A stretch of DNA of 64,000 nt from Asaia astilbis JCM 15831. Its GTDB lineage: Bacteria > Pseudomonadota > Alphaproteobacteria > Acetobacterales > Acetobacteraceae. Every line of letters begins with the position of its first letter. Positions within the stretch are counted from its first letter, which is position 1. The stretch covers positions 1-64,000 of the forward strand of contig NZ_BAJT01000014.1 in the NCBI RefSeq assembly GCF_000613845.1, in the 5' to 3' direction. Below are positions 28,868 through 39,461 of this stretch, piece by piece. The position numbers and the translations under genes were made by a program. Below the pieces are notes generated by a model. It had not been told where the DNA came from. It did not search any database and worked only from the letters and a program-made list of their open reading frames with translations.

Positions 28868-30049
28868 ATGTCGCGTCTCTGCCCCAACATCCTGCAAGTT
28901 CTTCCGGCCCTGGGCACGGGAGGGATCGAGCAGGGCACAGTGGAAATGGCTGAGGCGATCATTGCCGCAGGCGGACGCGCCTTCGTTGCCGGAGCCACCG
29001 GCTCTCTCGTACCCAAACTGCTCTCATTAGGCGCGCGCCATATCGACTTGCCTCTTGGACAGAAATCGCCCTTCGCCATCAGGCGCAATGCCAAGTCCCT
29101 GATACAGCTTATCCGCAATGAACGGATCGATCTCGTCCATGCCCGCTCGCGTGCGCCTGCATGGGCAGCATGGCATGCGACCCGCCGTACGGGAACCCCC
29201 TTCATCACCACCTGGCACGGCGTACACAAAGCCGGCTTTCCGGGGAAGAAACGCTATAATTCCGTTCTGGCACGCGGCGCACGTGTCATTGCCATCAGCG
29301 AGTATATCGCCACCCGGCTGAGAGATGAGTATGCCGTCGGCACGGACCGCCTGCGTCTCATCCCCCGCGGCGCTGATATGACCCGCTTCGATCCGGCCCA
29401 GCTTCTCGGCCCCCGCATGCAAACCCTTGCCGAGCAATGGCAGGTCAACCCCGGCGAGCCGATCGTCATGCTGCCCGGACGACTCACACGCTGGAAAGGG
29501 CAGTTGCTGCTCATCAAGGCGATGGTTCATCTGCAAGCGTTGATGCCCGGTCCATGGGTCTGCGTCCTGGTCGGCCCCGCAGACCCCAAAGACCGCTACG
29601 TGCAGGAAATCGAAGAGACAGCGCGACGTCTCGGCCTGCAAGACCGTCTGCGTTTTGCCGGATTATGCCAGGATATGCCTGCGGCCTATGCGCTGGCCGA
29701 TGTCGTGGCCGTTCCCTCCCTCCGCCCCGAGCCCTTCGGGCGGGTCGTGATCGAGGCGCAGGCGATGGGACGGCCTGTCGTGGTCTCGGCCCAGGGTGGC
29801 GCCATGGAAACGGTCATCCCCTACCGAACAGGTCTGCTCATCCCACCGGATGACGCCAATGCTCTTGCCGACGCGCTCTGCCAGCTTCTGACCCTCTCGG
29901 AAGGCGCGCGCGACCTGCTGGCCGAGACCGCCCGCCATCACATTGCTGAAACCTACACCACCCGGCAGATGCAAACGGCCACGCTAGCTGTCTATGATGA
30001 GCTGCTCGGTGGTTGTCTGTCAGACCGCTTTCTGGAAACCTGCACATGA
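28868..30049 (+). CDS. Family 4 glycosyltransferase
   Basis: This retaining GT-B transferase is 393 residues long. The N-terminal domain opens ILQVLPALGTGGIEQG, the family acceptor loop, and includes HARSRAPAWAAWHA. The C-terminal donor domain has MLPGRLTRWKGQ, FAGLCQDMPAAYALADVV and the catalytic E-x7-E motif in PEPFGRVVIEAQAMG. It may extend lipopolysaccharide or a capsule; no substrate is indicated. The stop overlaps the next small gene (ATGA). Confidence 0.9.
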   Translation: MSRLCPNILQVLPALGTGGIEQGTVEMAEAIIAAGGRAFVAGATGSLVPKLLSLGARHIDLPLGQKSPFAIRRNAKSLIQLIRNERIDLVHARSRAPAWAAWHATRRTGTPFITTWHGVHKAGFPGKKRYNSVLARGARVIAISEYIATRLRDEYAVGTDRLRLIPRGADMTRFDPAQLLGPRMQTLAEQWQVNPGEPIVMLPGRLTRWKGQLLLIKAMVHLQALMPGPWVCVLVGPADPKDRYVQEIEETARRLGLQDRLRFAGLCQDMPAAYALADVVAVPSLRPEPFGRVVIEAQAMGRPVVVSAQGGAMETVIPYRTGLLIPPDDANALADALCQLLTLSEGARDLLAETARHHIAETYTTRQMQTATLAVYDELLGGCLSDRFLETCT

Positions 30050-30234
30050 CCACGCCCTCACCGCCGCATCTGACCGGAAAAGCGCAAGCCGATCTGGAAA
30101 AACGTCAGGCACGCGAGGCCGCCGCCTTGCGCGCCAATCTTCTGCGCCGCAAGGCACAGGTGCGCAATCGCGCCGTCAAGGCACCCGAAGATCAGGAAGC
30201 GCAGGACTCACCGCAACCTGCCTCGTCTTCCTGA
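30046..30234 (+). CDS. Small basic coiled protein
   Basis: This 62-residue, Arg/Lys/Ala-rich product overlaps the stop of the GT4 gene (ATGA). The core (KAQADLEKRQAREAAALRAN followed by LLRRKAQVRNR) is predicted to be a single amphipathic helix. Similar tiny basic proteins with an R-x-A-x-A-L-R-x-N-L-x-R-R-K core are common in Alphaproteobacteria, often near envelope genes, and have no known function. I am fairly sure it is real because of the overlap and motif. Confidence 0.65.
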   Translation: MTTPSPPHLTGKAQADLEKRQAREAAALRANLLRRKAQVRNRAVKAPEDQEAQDSPQPASSS

Positions 30235-30261
30235 TCCCTCTCTCCTGAAAGGAACAATTTC

Positions 30262-30555
30262 ATGTCCAAGGTTCTTTATGCGACCATGCGTGCCCTGCCC
30301 GGCAAGCGCGAGGAAATCGCCCGTCTGCTCACCGCCCTGGCAGATGATGTGCGAAATGAGCCCGGGAATGAGCGCTTTGTCGTCTACACGCTTCAGGACG
30401 ACCCCGATTTCTTCCATGTTGAAGAGACCTATCGTGATGAAGACGCTTTCAAGGCCCATATGGGCATGGAGCATGGCCGGGTTTTCAACGATGCCATCAA
30501 AACCCTGGTTGAAGGCGGCGGCTCCAAGGTCGTTTTCCTGACCCACATCGCCTGA
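30262..30555 (+). CDS. Antibiotic biosynthesis monooxygenase-like (ABM) protein
   Basis: This 97-residue protein has the dimeric ferredoxin-like ABM fold (YgiN/LsrG type). Its typical features are MRALPGKREEIARLL, the NERFVVYTLQDDPDFFHVEE strand pair, and EDAFKAHMGMEHGRVF with a conserved histidine. Such proteins act on quinones or small reactive metabolites, or on signals; the target here is unknown. A GAAAGGA site precedes the ATG. Confidence 0.85.
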   Translation: MSKVLYATMRALPGKREEIARLLTALADDVRNEPGNERFVVYTLQDDPDFFHVEETYRDEDAFKAHMGMEHGRVFNDAIKTLVEGGGSKVVFLTHIA

Positions 30556-30637
30556 CATCGTTCCACGGTTTGCAGAGCCGGGGTCCTGACGCTAGACCTG
30601 CAAACCGTCCCTTTCTCACCGTACTGGAAATGTCGCC

Positions 30638-31189
30638 ATGCCCATCATGCCAGATAGCTGGATCCGTCAAATGGCCCAGGAAAAGGGCATGATCGAACCG
30701 TTCGTCGAAGCCCAGAAACGCGAAGGCGTCATCTCCTACGGCCTGTCTTCCTACGGATACGACGCCCGCGTCGGTGAAGATTTCAAGATCTTCACCGATG
30801 TCGACAATGCCGTTGTCGACCCAAAAAACTTCGCGGCTAACAGCTTCGTCACCCGCACGGGAGACATCACGATCCCGCCCAACAGCTTTGCCCTCGCTCA
30901 TACGATCGAATATTTCCGCATCCCTCGCGATGTGCTCGTCGTTTGCCTGGGTAAGTCCACTTATGCGCGATGCGGCATCATCGTGAACGTGACCCCGCTC
31001 GAACCCGAATGGGAAGGTCAGGTCACGATCGAGATCAGCAACACCACCAAACTGCCCGCACGCATCTATGCCAATGAAGGCATCTGTCAGTTCCTGTTCT
31101 TCCAGGGCGCCTCGCCTTGCGAAATCAGCTACGCAGATCGGGCTGGGAAATACATGAACCAGTCAGGCGTCACGACGCCCCGCCTCTAA
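30638..31189 (+). CDS. dcd: dCTP deaminase
   Basis: Dcd deaminates dCTP to dUTP, feeding thymidylate synthesis. The 183-residue trimeric enzyme has [12 protein letters not shown] near the start, the nucleotide site [12 protein letters not shown], a catalytic-glutamate segment [16 protein letters not shown] and [10 protein letters not shown]. The length and motifs are complete. It stands alone after the ABM gene. Confidence 0.95.
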   Translation: MPIMPDSWIRQMAQEKGMIEPFVEAQKREGVISYGLSSYGYDARVGEDFKIFTDVDNAVVDPKNFAANSFVTRTGDITIPPNSFALAHTIEYFRIPRDVLVVCLGKSTYARCGIIVNVTPLEPEWEGQVTIEISNTTKLPARIYANEGICQFLFFQGASPCEISYADRAGKYMNQSGVTTPRL

Positions 31190-31456
31190 GGCAACCTTCA
31201 GAGCTGGCATCCCTCCCCGTTTCAGAAGCTCTCCGGCTTCTGGAACGGGCGCGAGGAACGGATTTGGATGCCCCTTTGGGGGGCAGACCGTCCCCTACCC
31301 AAATACCCACTTTCGAAGCCTTTTCCCTGACAGGGTTGAACACCTTCTGAAGATGATTTTGAGAAGCATTCTCAAAGACTTACCCCGAGGCCCGCAAAGG
31401 CAACTTTAAGGGGGGCGGGCATGTTAGAAGCCCCATCACGGTTTTGGGAATGCACC

Positions 31457-32098
31457 ATGAGCCAGTCTTCACAGCCCCCTGCTATCGAGCCGGATTATCT
31501 GGCGCTCCTCGACTCCGATCGTATCTCGGGGCGCACCCGACAGGTCATGGAAGAGCGCGCCCAGACCAGCGATGCGGATTATAAACCACGTCACCTTTCG
31601 CCCACCGCCTATGAAGTCCTCATTGCTCTGGCGACGCGGGTCTTGCCGCAATCATCGGTCTTGCCTGAGGCGACCATCAATCTCGCCGCGCGCATCGACG
31701 CCCGTCTCGGTACGCCGGGCGATGGCTGGCGTTTCGCCACCCTTCCCCCTGACCGTGAAGCCTATGAGCTGGCGCTTACCGGCATCGACAAGCAGGCACA
31801 ACACCGCGATGGGTCAGCGTTCAAGGATCTGAGCCCTGAGCAGCAGGACGCGCTGATCCACGTCATGGCCGATGGAGAGCTGGCCACGGACTCCCTCGAC
31901 GCGACGCAAATGCAATCCTGGTTTGGCGATCTGCGCGCCGATTGCGTGCAGATCTTCATCAGCCACCCTGCGGTTCAGGCCCAGCTCGGGATCGATGCGG
32001 TCTTCAATGGCGGTGACGGCGTTTTTCAGGGTTTTGTGAAAATGGGTGAAGGTGTCAGCGAAGACTGGGAACCTGCCGGCAAGGAATTGGATCGATGA
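31457..32098 (+). CDS. Gluconate 2-dehydrogenase subunit 3-like protein
   Basis: This is the small subunit that pairs with a GMC flavoprotein in membrane or periplasmic polyol/aldose dehydrogenases, 213 residues from the ATG at 31457. The typical core is seen as PTAYEVLIALATRVLPQ, then LSPEQQDALIHVM. A C-terminal F-x-G-F (VFQGFVKMG) segment is present. No signal peptide is visible, unlike some homologues that use a Tat signal on this subunit. The stop overlaps the start of the large subunit (ATGA), so the two form a complex. Confidence 0.8.
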   Translation: MSQSSQPPAIEPDYLALLDSDRISGRTRQVMEERAQTSDADYKPRHLSPTAYEVLIALATRVLPQSSVLPEATINLAARIDARLGTPGDGWRFATLPPDREAYELALTGIDKQAQHRDGSAFKDLSPEQQDALIHVMADGELATDSLDATQMQSWFGDLRADCVQIFISHPAVQAQLGIDAVFNGGDGVFQGFVKMGEGVSEDWEPAGKELDR

Positions 32099-33613
32099 AC
32101 ACACGTCGCTTTGACGATCACGAAGTGGTCGATGTCGTCGTTGTCGGCACCGGCGCCGGCGGTGCTCCTCTTTTATCGGAGCTCGCGCGAGCCGGGCTGA
32201 AAGTGGTCGCCCTTGAGGCTGGCCCTCGCTTCGACCCGAAACAGCATACGCCTGACGAGGCAACTGCCTCCGAAATCTACTGGCTCGAGGAACGTCTCTC
32301 CGGCGGCAATAACCCGATGGCCTTCGGCGGTAATAACAGCGGCACCGGCGTGGGCGGCTCAATGCTGCATTTTGGCGCTTCATGCCCCGCCTCGACCCGC
32401 GTGACCTCCGCCTTCACTCCGAGACCGGCAAAGGCGTCGACTGGCCTTTCGATTTCGAAACGCTGCGTCCCTATGTCGAGAGGGTCGAGCGGGAGATCGG
32501 CGTTTCGGGTCCGGAAAACTATCCCTGGGATCCAGAGCGCCGCTACGCCTATCCGCCGCCGCAGCGCAATGGTGCCGCTAACGCGATGATCCGCGGATGC
32601 GATGCCTTGGGCATTCGTAACGCCGATGGCCCCACCGCGTTGATCACGCGCGACTGGGGCGACCGCAAGGCCTGTGTCGGCTGCGGTGCGTGTCATCAAG
32701 GTTGTCGTAATGGCGCCAAATCGGGAACTGACGTCACCTACCTCCCTCTTGCCGTTTCGGCAGGCGCGGAAATTCGTCCGAACTGCTTCGTTCATGGCAT
32801 CGAACGGGACTCGTCAGGTCGCGTCACAGCGGTCGTCTATCAGGAGAACGGACAGGACCGTAAACAGCGCTGCGCTGCACTCGTTCTGGCTGCTGGAGCG
32901 GTGGAGACTGCCCGCCTCTTGCTGCATACCGGGCTTGCCAACCGCAGCGGTCAGGTCGGGCGCAATTACATGGCGCATATCTCGACCCAGGTCTGGGGGC
33001 GCTTCGATGAGATCATCCGCCCCAACAAGGGCTATCCGTCACTGACCCTCACCGAAGACATGATGCGTCCCAAAGACGCGGATTTCGTTGGCGGTTATCT
33101 GATACAGTCTCTGGGCATGATGCCGCTGACCTGGGCAACAGGCGTCGCTCGAGGCCGCGGTCTGTGGGGCGAGGCGCTGACACGATATCTACGCGGCTAT
33201 AACTATATGGCGGGCATCGGCGCGCATGGCGACTGCCTGCCCTATGAGGGCAATCTGGTTACCCTGTCTGACGAGATCGGCCGAGCCGGGGTGCCCAAGC
33301 CGAAGATCAATTTCAGCTATGGTCAGAATGAACAGGCCATGCACGAACATATGGCACGCACCATGACAGCCATCTGGGAAGCCGCAGGCGCCAAGGACAT
33401 CTGGTCCATGGATCGTGCCGCCCACATGATCGGCACTTGCCGCATGGGGACCGATCCGGACGACTCAGTCGTCGATCCTGTCGGTCGTAGCCATGACATC
33501 GATAATCTCTGGATCAGCGATCACTCGATTTTTCCGAGTGCTACAGCGGCCAATCCGGCCCTCGCCATCATGGCGCTCAGCTCCGCACCGCAGAGGCAAT
33601 CAAGGCGGGATAA
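32095..33613 (+). CDS. GMC-family flavin dehydrogenase with Fe-S motif (two frameshifts)
   Basis: The restored product is 506 residues and binds FAD through VVVVGTGAGGAPLLSELARA. It is broken at about 32378 (inside VGGSMLHFGAFMPRLD) and at about 33580 (inside LAIMALS-LRTAEAIKAG). A cluster CVGCGACHQGC near residue 195 resembles the iron-sulfur ligand set of FAD glucose, sorbitol and 2-keto-gluconate dehydrogenases. The C-terminal active-site region includes HMIGTCRMG and ISDHSIFPS-AT-AANP. With the subunit-3 gene it is expected to oxidise a sugar or polyol. No cytochrome c subunit follows, so its electron acceptor is unclear. Confidence 0.85.
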
Positions 33614-33617
33614 CTCT

Positions 33618-33638
33618 CGCGGGGCTTTACGCCCCGCG
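33618..33638 (+). terminator. GC hairpin after the GMC gene
   Basis: CGCGGGGC (33618-33625) pairs with GCCCCGCG (33631-33638) around a five-base loop. It sits five bases after the restored GMC stop codon, which supports that stop. There is no T-tract, so termination may be weak. Confidence 0.5.
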
Positions 33639-33668
33639 CCCGCAGGACTGGGCGAGCCCCTTTGACAG

Positions 33669-33692
33669 GGATCAGGGCGAAACGCCTGATCC
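33669..33692. terminator. Hairpin between convergent GMC gene and murA
   Basis: GGATCAGG (33669-33676) pairs with CCTGATCC (33685-33692) with an AAA-centred loop. It touches the murA stop codon. It is probably a bidirectional end signal for the two convergent genes. Confidence 0.5.
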
Positions 33693-34955
33693 TTATTCCC
33701 GGATACGCTCGATGTCAGCGCCCACGGCCGAAAGCTTGCGATCAACGGCTTCGTAACCCCGATCGAGGTGATAGATGCGGCTGAGTGTCGTCTCACCTTG
33801 CGCACCGAGACCCGCAAGAATCAGCGAAAACGACGCACGCAGATCGGTGGCCATGACAGGCGCACCAGACAGATGATCGACGCCACGGATAATGGCGGAC
33901 GAGCCATGCACGTTGACGCGTGCCCCCATACGATTGAGTTCCGGCACGTGCATGAAGCGGTTTTCGAAGATGGTCTCCGTCACCATGGAGGCCCCTTCAG
34001 CAACCGCCAGCATGGCCATGAACTGGGCCTGCATGTCTGTCGGGAAACCAGGATAGGGTTCGGTCATGATATCCACGCCCTTGAGCGCTCCGGTGCGGCG
34101 CACGCGGATGGCATTTTCCTCTTCCAAGACTTCGACACCCGCCTCTTCGAGCGTTCTGACAACGGCACCCAGATCGCGCACACGACCGCCGATCAGGCGC
34201 AGATCGCCTCCGGTGATACCCGCCGCACAGGCATAAGTGCCACATTCGATGCGGTCGGCCATGATCGCGTGCTCGGCGCCGGTCAGCGCCTCAACCCCGT
34301 CAATAACGAGGGTGCCGGTGCCCGCGCCGGCAATACGCGCGCCCATGCGATTGAGACACTCAACCAGATCGCCAATCTCCGGCTCGCGCGCCGCATTGAC
34401 GATCTCGGTCCGTCCCTTAGCCAAAGTCGCTGCCATCAGGAGATTTTCTGTCGCGCCAACTGAGGCGAACGGCAGAAGAATACGATCGCCAACCAGCCCG
34501 CCGGGCGCGCTCGCATTGATGTAGCCATTTTCGAGCCTGATCTTGGCACCGAGGGTTTCAAGCCCCTTCAGATGCAGATCGACCGGACGCGTACCGATGG
34601 CGCACCCACCGGGAAGAGACACGCGCGCCTCGTGAGCGCGGGCCAGAAGCGGGCCGAGCACAAGAATTGACGCGCGCATTTTCGACACGATGTCGTAAGG
34701 CGCCTCAACCGAGGTAATGTCTCCGCCGATGGAAAGGGTCCGCCCGTCCGCATCGACCGGATCCGCCGCAATGCCATGCTGCCGCAGCAGGGTCTGCATG
34801 GTCTCGATATCGGCAATTTTTGGGACATTCGACAGAATGAGCCGCTCGGACGTCAGAAGCCCCGCGACCATGAGTTTGAGACCGGCATTCTTGGCGCCGC
34901 CGATCACGATCTCGCCTTCAAGACGCCTGCCGCCACGTATAATGAAACGGTCCAT
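33693..34955 (-). CDS. murA: UDP-N-acetylglucosamine 1-carboxyvinyltransferase
   Basis: MurA makes enolpyruvyl-UDP-GlcNAc, the first committed step of peptidoglycan synthesis. The 420-residue product begins [20 protein letters not shown], and includes the catalytic loop [16 protein letters not shown] with the fosfomycin-target cysteine, and [17 protein letters not shown]. The frame extends upstream to 35027, but an AGGAG site favours the ATG at 34955. It is intact and cytoplasmic. Confidence 0.97.
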   Translation of the reverse strand: MDRFIIRGGRRLEGEIVIGGAKNAGLKLMVAGLLTSERLILSNVPKIADIETMQTLLRQHGIAADPVDADGRTLSIGGDITSVEAPYDIVSKMRASILVLGPLLARAHEARVSLPGGCAIGTRPVDLHLKGLETLGAKIRLENGYINASAPGGLVGDRILLPFASVGATENLLMAATLAKGRTEIVNAAREPEIGDLVECLNRMGARIAGAGTGTLVIDGVEALTGAEHAIMADRIECGTYACAAGITGGDLRLIGGRVRDLGAVVRTLEEAGVEVLEEENAIRVRRTGALKGVDIMTEPYPGFPTDMQAQFMAMLAVAEGASMVTETIFENRFMHVPELNRMGARVNVHGSSAIIRGVDHLSGAPVMATDLRASFSLILAGLGAQGETTLSRIYHLDRGYEAVDRKLSAVGADIERIRE

Positions 34956-35062
34956 GATCTGTCGCTCCTGAAGGATATGGCTCTCGCGGGAAAGGTTCTT
35001 CTCTCCCGCGTCATCATGCGACGTCAAGGCATCAATTGGGCAGATCGGAGAAGGTCTGAAAA

Positions 35063-35791
35063 TCAGCCGCCGCGCGCCAGAATCTCCAGAGCTGGCAAGT
35101 CGTTCAGGGTAATTTGCGTCACCTGAGCAATCGAGATCAGTTTCTCCCGCTGCAAGGCATTGAGCGTACGACTGACAGTCTCGATGGTGAGGCCGAGATA
35201 ATCCGCAATATCGGTACGACTCATGGGGAGCTGGGTCACCCTTGCCTTGGTAAGGGAGCGCTGATGCTGTTCGAGAAGGAAGCTTGCCAGACGCTCCCGC
35301 GCCGTCTTTCGACCTAAAAGCAGCATGCTTTTCTGAGCCTGCACCAGCTCACACGACGCTTCTTCCATTAAACGGTTTTCAAGCTTGGGAAATTCCCGTC
35401 TCAGCGTGCTCAGTCCTGTGCGCGAAAAACGGCAGAGCGACAGCGGCCCCAGTGCTTCGGCACTGAACGCATAGGTGGCGCCGCTCGCGAGCCCGAGAAA
35501 GTTTCCCGATTGCGCAAAACCGGTAATCTGACGGCGCCCGTCTGGCATCAACGCGAAGAGTTTGGCGTGACCCGAAGTAACGATGAAAAAATCACTCGCT
35601 GCCTCGCCTTCCTGAATGAACGTCTTACCTGACGTTATCACAAGTCTGTGAGAGTACTGATCGAGGAGGCTCATGTGTTCAGGGTCGATCACAGAACAAA
35701 TGCTTCGTGATCGTGCCTCACAATGAAGGCACTGCGCGCAGGTGCCGCAAGGTCCGATCGCAGTGATACTGTCCCTCATCTGGACAACCAT
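35063..35791 (-). CDS. fnr: FNR-type transcriptional regulator
   Basis: This is a CRP/FNR family protein of 242 residues. The N-terminus carries [18 protein letters not shown], a cysteine set consistent with the oxygen-labile 4Fe-4S cluster of FNR, and a central cysteine lies in [10 protein letters not shown] near residue 117. The cyclic-nucleotide-like barrel follows, then the helix-turn-helix [20 protein letters not shown]. Its E-x-x-S-R residues are those that read TTGAT. A perfect TTGAT-N4-ATCAA site lies 102 bases upstream, between this gene and ompW. It likely senses low oxygen and probably regulates itself. Confidence 0.88.
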   Translation of the reverse strand: MVVQMRDSITAIGPCGTCAQCLHCEARSRSICSVIDPEHMSLLDQYSHRLVITSGKTFIQEGEAASDFFIVTSGHAKLFALMPDGRRQITGFAQSGNFLGLASGATYAFSAEALGPLSLCRFSRTGLSTLRREFPKLENRLMEEASCELVQAQKSMLLLGRKTARERLASFLLEQHQRSLTKARVTQLPMSRTDIADYLGLTIETVSRTLNALQREKLISIAQVTQITLNDLPALEILARGG

Positions 35792-35892
35792 AATGAACCT
35801 GATCCTTTATCTATACTCTAATCTTCTATTTATTAAAAATAATACATAAACCGTTGCCCAATCCCCACAGTCATTATCAGCTTTACGCTATC

Positions 35893-35906
35893 TTGATATG
35901 GATCAA
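35893..35906. promoter_or_regulatory. Perfect FNR box (TTGAT-ATGG-ATCAA)
   Basis: The sequence TTGATATGGATCAA is an exact match to the FNR consensus TTGAT-N4-ATCAA. It lies between the divergent fnr-like gene and ompW. On the minus strand a GATAAT sequence 24 bases from its centre could be the -10 element of the regulator, which would place the box over the -35 region. Confidence 0.8.
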
Positions 35907-35965
35907 GGCACGTCATCATAGCGCGTGGTGAGTGTGCGTCACTGTTTTAATAACGGATGGCGTCG

Positions 35966-36769
35966 ATGAAGATCTCTTGCAAAATGACTACCGCGCTACT
36001 GACCGGCTTTGTTGCTGCCGCCTTCGCAACCCCGAACGCGCAGGCACAGTCTGCCCCTGTCGTGAACGCTCCCGTTTCCACGAATATGGTGCTCGCCCCA
36101 CAGGCACAGGCCATGGCCGCCCCCCGTTCGTCCAGCGACACATGCGGCTTGTTCAAGACATGCTCCAGCACCAAGATCGGTCTGGGCAAAGGCGATTTCA
36201 TTATCCGCCTGTCAGCTCTTGGCGTCCTGCCACAGGATCGTGACAGCAAGGTCTGGTTAAATGGTGCAGCCATCCCCGGTCGCATCAAGGCGACCAATCA
36301 GGTCATGCCGGAACTCACTTTCGAGTATTTCTTCACCGATCACCTCTCGATCGATCTGATCGCCGCCAGCACACGCCATGAAGTCGCGGCCAAAGGCACA
36401 CCGCTTGGCAATATCGATATCGGCAGCGCCTGGGCTCTCCCCCCGACACTCACGCTTGCATGGCATTTCCGCCCCCATAAGCGCTTCAATCCTTATGTGG
36501 GCGTCGGTGCGACACTGGCCTGGTTCCACAACGTCTCACCTGCTGGCGGATTGGTGCAAAAGCTTAATGTCGGCATGACGGGCGGTCCCTCGGTCAATGT
36601 CGGCTTCGATTATCAGCTCGTCGGCAACTGGTTCTTCAATATGGATGCCAAGCAGATGTTCCTGCGCATGCATGCCTGGGCCAATGACCGCGGGTCGGGC
36701 GCTTTCATCAAGGCTCATGACTCCCTCGACCCGACAGTGGTCGGTGCCGGTATCGAATACCGCTTCTGA
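35966..36769 (+). CDS. ompW: OmpW family outer-membrane protein
   Basis: OmpW-type proteins form small eight-stranded barrels in the outer membrane. From the ATG at 35966 the product is 267 residues, with a signal peptide (MTTALLTGFVAAAFATPNAQA). The barrel begins GKGDFIIRLSALGVLPQDRD, and contains MPELTFEYFFTDHLSID, NPYVGVGATLAWFHN and ends GAGIEYRF with a terminal Phe for barrel assembly. An unusual Asp-Thr-Cys segment (SSDTCGLFKTCSS) precedes the barrel. An ATG nine bases earlier is also possible. The upstream FNR box suggests oxygen control, as for E. coli ompW. Confidence 0.85.
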   Translation: MKISCKMTTALLTGFVAAAFATPNAQAQSAPVVNAPVSTNMVLAPQAQAMAAPRSSSDTCGLFKTCSSTKIGLGKGDFIIRLSALGVLPQDRDSKVWLNGAAIPGRIKATNQVMPELTFEYFFTDHLSIDLIAASTRHEVAAKGTPLGNIDIGSAWALPPTLTLAWHFRPHKRFNPYVGVGATLAWFHNVSPAGGLVQKLNVGMTGGPSVNVGFDYQLVGNWFFNMDAKQMFLRMHAWANDRGSGAFIKAHDSLDPTVVGAGIEYRF

Positions 36770-36792
36770 CCTTCCCTCTCCGGGAAGAATGC

Positions 36793-36827
36793 AAAAAGGT
36801 CGCCCAAAGCCCGGGCGGCCTTTTTTG
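36793..36827 (+). terminator. Rho-independent terminator after ompW
   Basis: AGGTCGCCC pairs with GGGCGGCCT (one G-T pair) around AAAGCCC and is followed by six T residues, 25-30 bases past the ompW stop. Confidence 0.9.
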
Positions 36828-36931
36828 TTCATCAATCTGTAATGGGCAAATCACCGAAGCTTCACACACCGTAACGAACTCTCCGCATAGGGTGCGCCGC
36901 AATTCGGCCTCCGTTAAAGGAAAGTTTACCA

Positions 36932-39330
36932 ATGAAGCTCTGCAAACAGCGCCTCGGTCTTACGCTGTCTCTCTTCTGCTCTCCTTTAGCTCTGGTCAGC
37001 GCTCAGGCGAGCGCGGCAGAGGCCACACCTCATTCAGCTCCGACCCATCGGAGCAGCACCCCGACGCCCAAGGCGAAGGCCCTCGTCTCGAACGCCCCGG
37101 CAGAACAGATCATCGCAACCGCTCGTCGCTCGCGTTCCGAGCAAAGCGTCAGTCACACTCAGTTGCAGCGTATCCTTCCGGGCCTGAGCCCGCTCAAAGC
37201 GCTCCAGATCCTGCCGGGTGTCGTCTTCAACAACGCTGATCCCTGGGGCAATAACGAGCAGAACTCGTCGCTCTTTATCCATGGCTTCAACCAGAATCAG
37301 CTCGGCTACACGCTCGATGGTATTCCGCTGGGCGATCAGGCCTACGGAAACTATAACGGTCTGTCACCGCAGCGCGCTGTCATCAGCGAAAACATCGGCA
37401 ATGCGACCGTCGCAACCGGGTCGGGCTCGCTCGGCACGGCTTCCACCTCGAACCTCGGCGGTACGCTGCTCTTCTCGTCGCAGGACCCCAAGGAGAAGAT
37501 GGGTGGCCAGCTGGGCCAGACTTTCGGCAGCTTCTCGACGTTCCGCACCTTTGCACGGTTCGATACCGGCAATTTCGGCAACGGCAATTCAGCCTATATT
37601 TCCTGGGCACGTCAGGACGCCAGAGCCTGGGATTTCGCCGGTCATCAGGGCGGCAATCAGGTCAATGCCAAGTTCGTGCACAAGGGCAGCAAGGACAAGA
37701 TTACCTATTTCTTCGACTGGTCGGACAAGGTCGAACCCAATGAAGACGGCATCGTGCTGCCCGCCGGATATGGCACTTATGTGCGTCCGTTCACCTACCC
37801 GGACTTCAACTACGCCAAGTCTTATCTGAACTCGCCTGCATATACGAAGGCCGGTCTCAACTACCGCAACTACTTCTCCGCCGCGCAGCGTCAGGACTTC
37901 CTGACCTATCTGTCATGGCAGCACGACTTCAATTCCAATCTGCATTGGGACAACAAGTTCTACTACCATCACAATCTCGGTGAAGGCATCGTTGCTGGTC
38001 CGATCACCGCGGCAGGCCTGCCGACCCTGTTCGGCGCCTACTTCCCCAATCAGAGCGCCAGCCAGCTGAGCAATGTGTTCGGCGGCTCGGGCTATGCCAC
38101 ACGCACCACCGAATACTGGGATAACCGCGGCGGTCTGCTCTCGACACTCCGCTACAAGCTCGGCCATCACGATCTTGAGGTCGGGGGCTGGTACGAGCGC
38201 AACAACAACACCCAGGCGCGCCGCTGGTACCCGCTGGATGTGAATAACCCGACAACGCCTTACGAGCGCCAGCAAGGCGCGCTCATCAAGCAGTACACGA
38301 ACTATTTCTATACAAATACCTTCGTGACCCATCTGCAGGATAGCTGGAAAGTCTCCAAGAACTTCACGCTGTCAGCCGGATTCAAGTCCGAGCTGGTTTA
38401 CACCAACGGCACGCTGCCCGTTGCCGGCAAGAAGGGGTCGCTTTCCCCCGCCACAGCCGTCACCGTGCCCGGCGGCACGATCGATGCGGTCAAGCCGTTC
38501 CTGCCGTCATTCGGTGCGCTGTGGAACATCACGCCCAACGAGCAGTGGTTTGCCAATATCCAGCAGAACATGCGCTCCTATCAGAACGCCGGTTACGGCA
38601 ATGCCACACCCTGGGGTGCGACCAGCCAGGCTGCATTCGATGACTTCAAGAAGAACGGCAAGGTCGAAACCTCGTGGACCTATGAAACGGGTCTGCGTAC
38701 CCATCACCGTGTGAACCTCGGCCCGCTTAGCGATATCTCTGCTCAGGCCGAATACTACCACGTCCACTTCTCGAACCGTCTCGTGGCGATTGCCACAACC
38801 CAGACCCTGTCTTCCATCATCGGCTCGGCAACGACGCTCGCCAATGTGGGATCGGTCACCACCGACGGTATGGATTTCTCGTTCACCGCGCAGTTCGGCC
38901 CGCATTTCTCCCTGTATAACGGCCTGTCGTATAACAAGTCGGTCTATAACGATAACTACGCCTCGGGCACCTCAACCATCCGCATCGCCGGGAAAAACGT
39001 TGCAGGTCAGCCTGACTGGACAGAGAAGTTTGTCGCCACGACCAACTGGGGCAATTTCTACGGTCAGTTCATCGGCGATGTCATGGGCAAGCGCTACACG
39101 ACATACACCAATGATCTCTGGCTTCGCCGGTTACGCAGTTCAGCATGAATGCTGGTTATACCTTCCATGGTATCCCCCATATTCCTGCCCTGCACGTTCA
39201 GGGTAACATCACCAACCTGACCAACACCCGCGGCTGGTCCACGGTCAGCACCAACCAGACTTCGGGTCAGTTCACTGCCTATCCTGTCGCTCCGCGCATG
39301 TATTTCCTGACTGTCAGCGCCAACTGGTAA
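36932..39330 (+). CDS. TonB-dependent receptor (frameshift near 39115)
   Basis: This outer-membrane gated channel has a restored length of 799 residues. It has a signal peptide, a TonB-box-like stretch (EQIIATARRSRSEQS) and a plug domain (ALQILPGVVF, FIHGFNQNQLGYTLDGIPL). It is followed by a 22-strand barrel rich in aromatic pairs such as DTGNFGNGNSAYISWARQ. As given the frame ends at 39148 with LRRLRSSA. One added base near 39115 joins ASPVTQFSMNAGYTF and the tail ending FLTVSANW, a normal barrel end. There is no secretin N-terminal domain, so it does not signal through a sigma/anti-sigma pair. The ligand is unknown; glpQ downstream is unlikely to be related. Confidence 0.88.
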
Positions 39331-39461
39331 TTCTGCCCCTTCAGGAGCAGACTCAACTCCCGATCCGCCAGGATCGGGAAACCTGCCCCGAACCCCTGCC
39401 TAGACAATCATAAATCCGGCTCATCGCCGCCCCGCCCGGAGGACACTCCAGGAGAGCCGAT

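Noticed and set aside
39145-39330. Independent small gene after the TonB receptor
   Set aside because: It is the last barrel strands of the receptor, out of frame because of one missing base.
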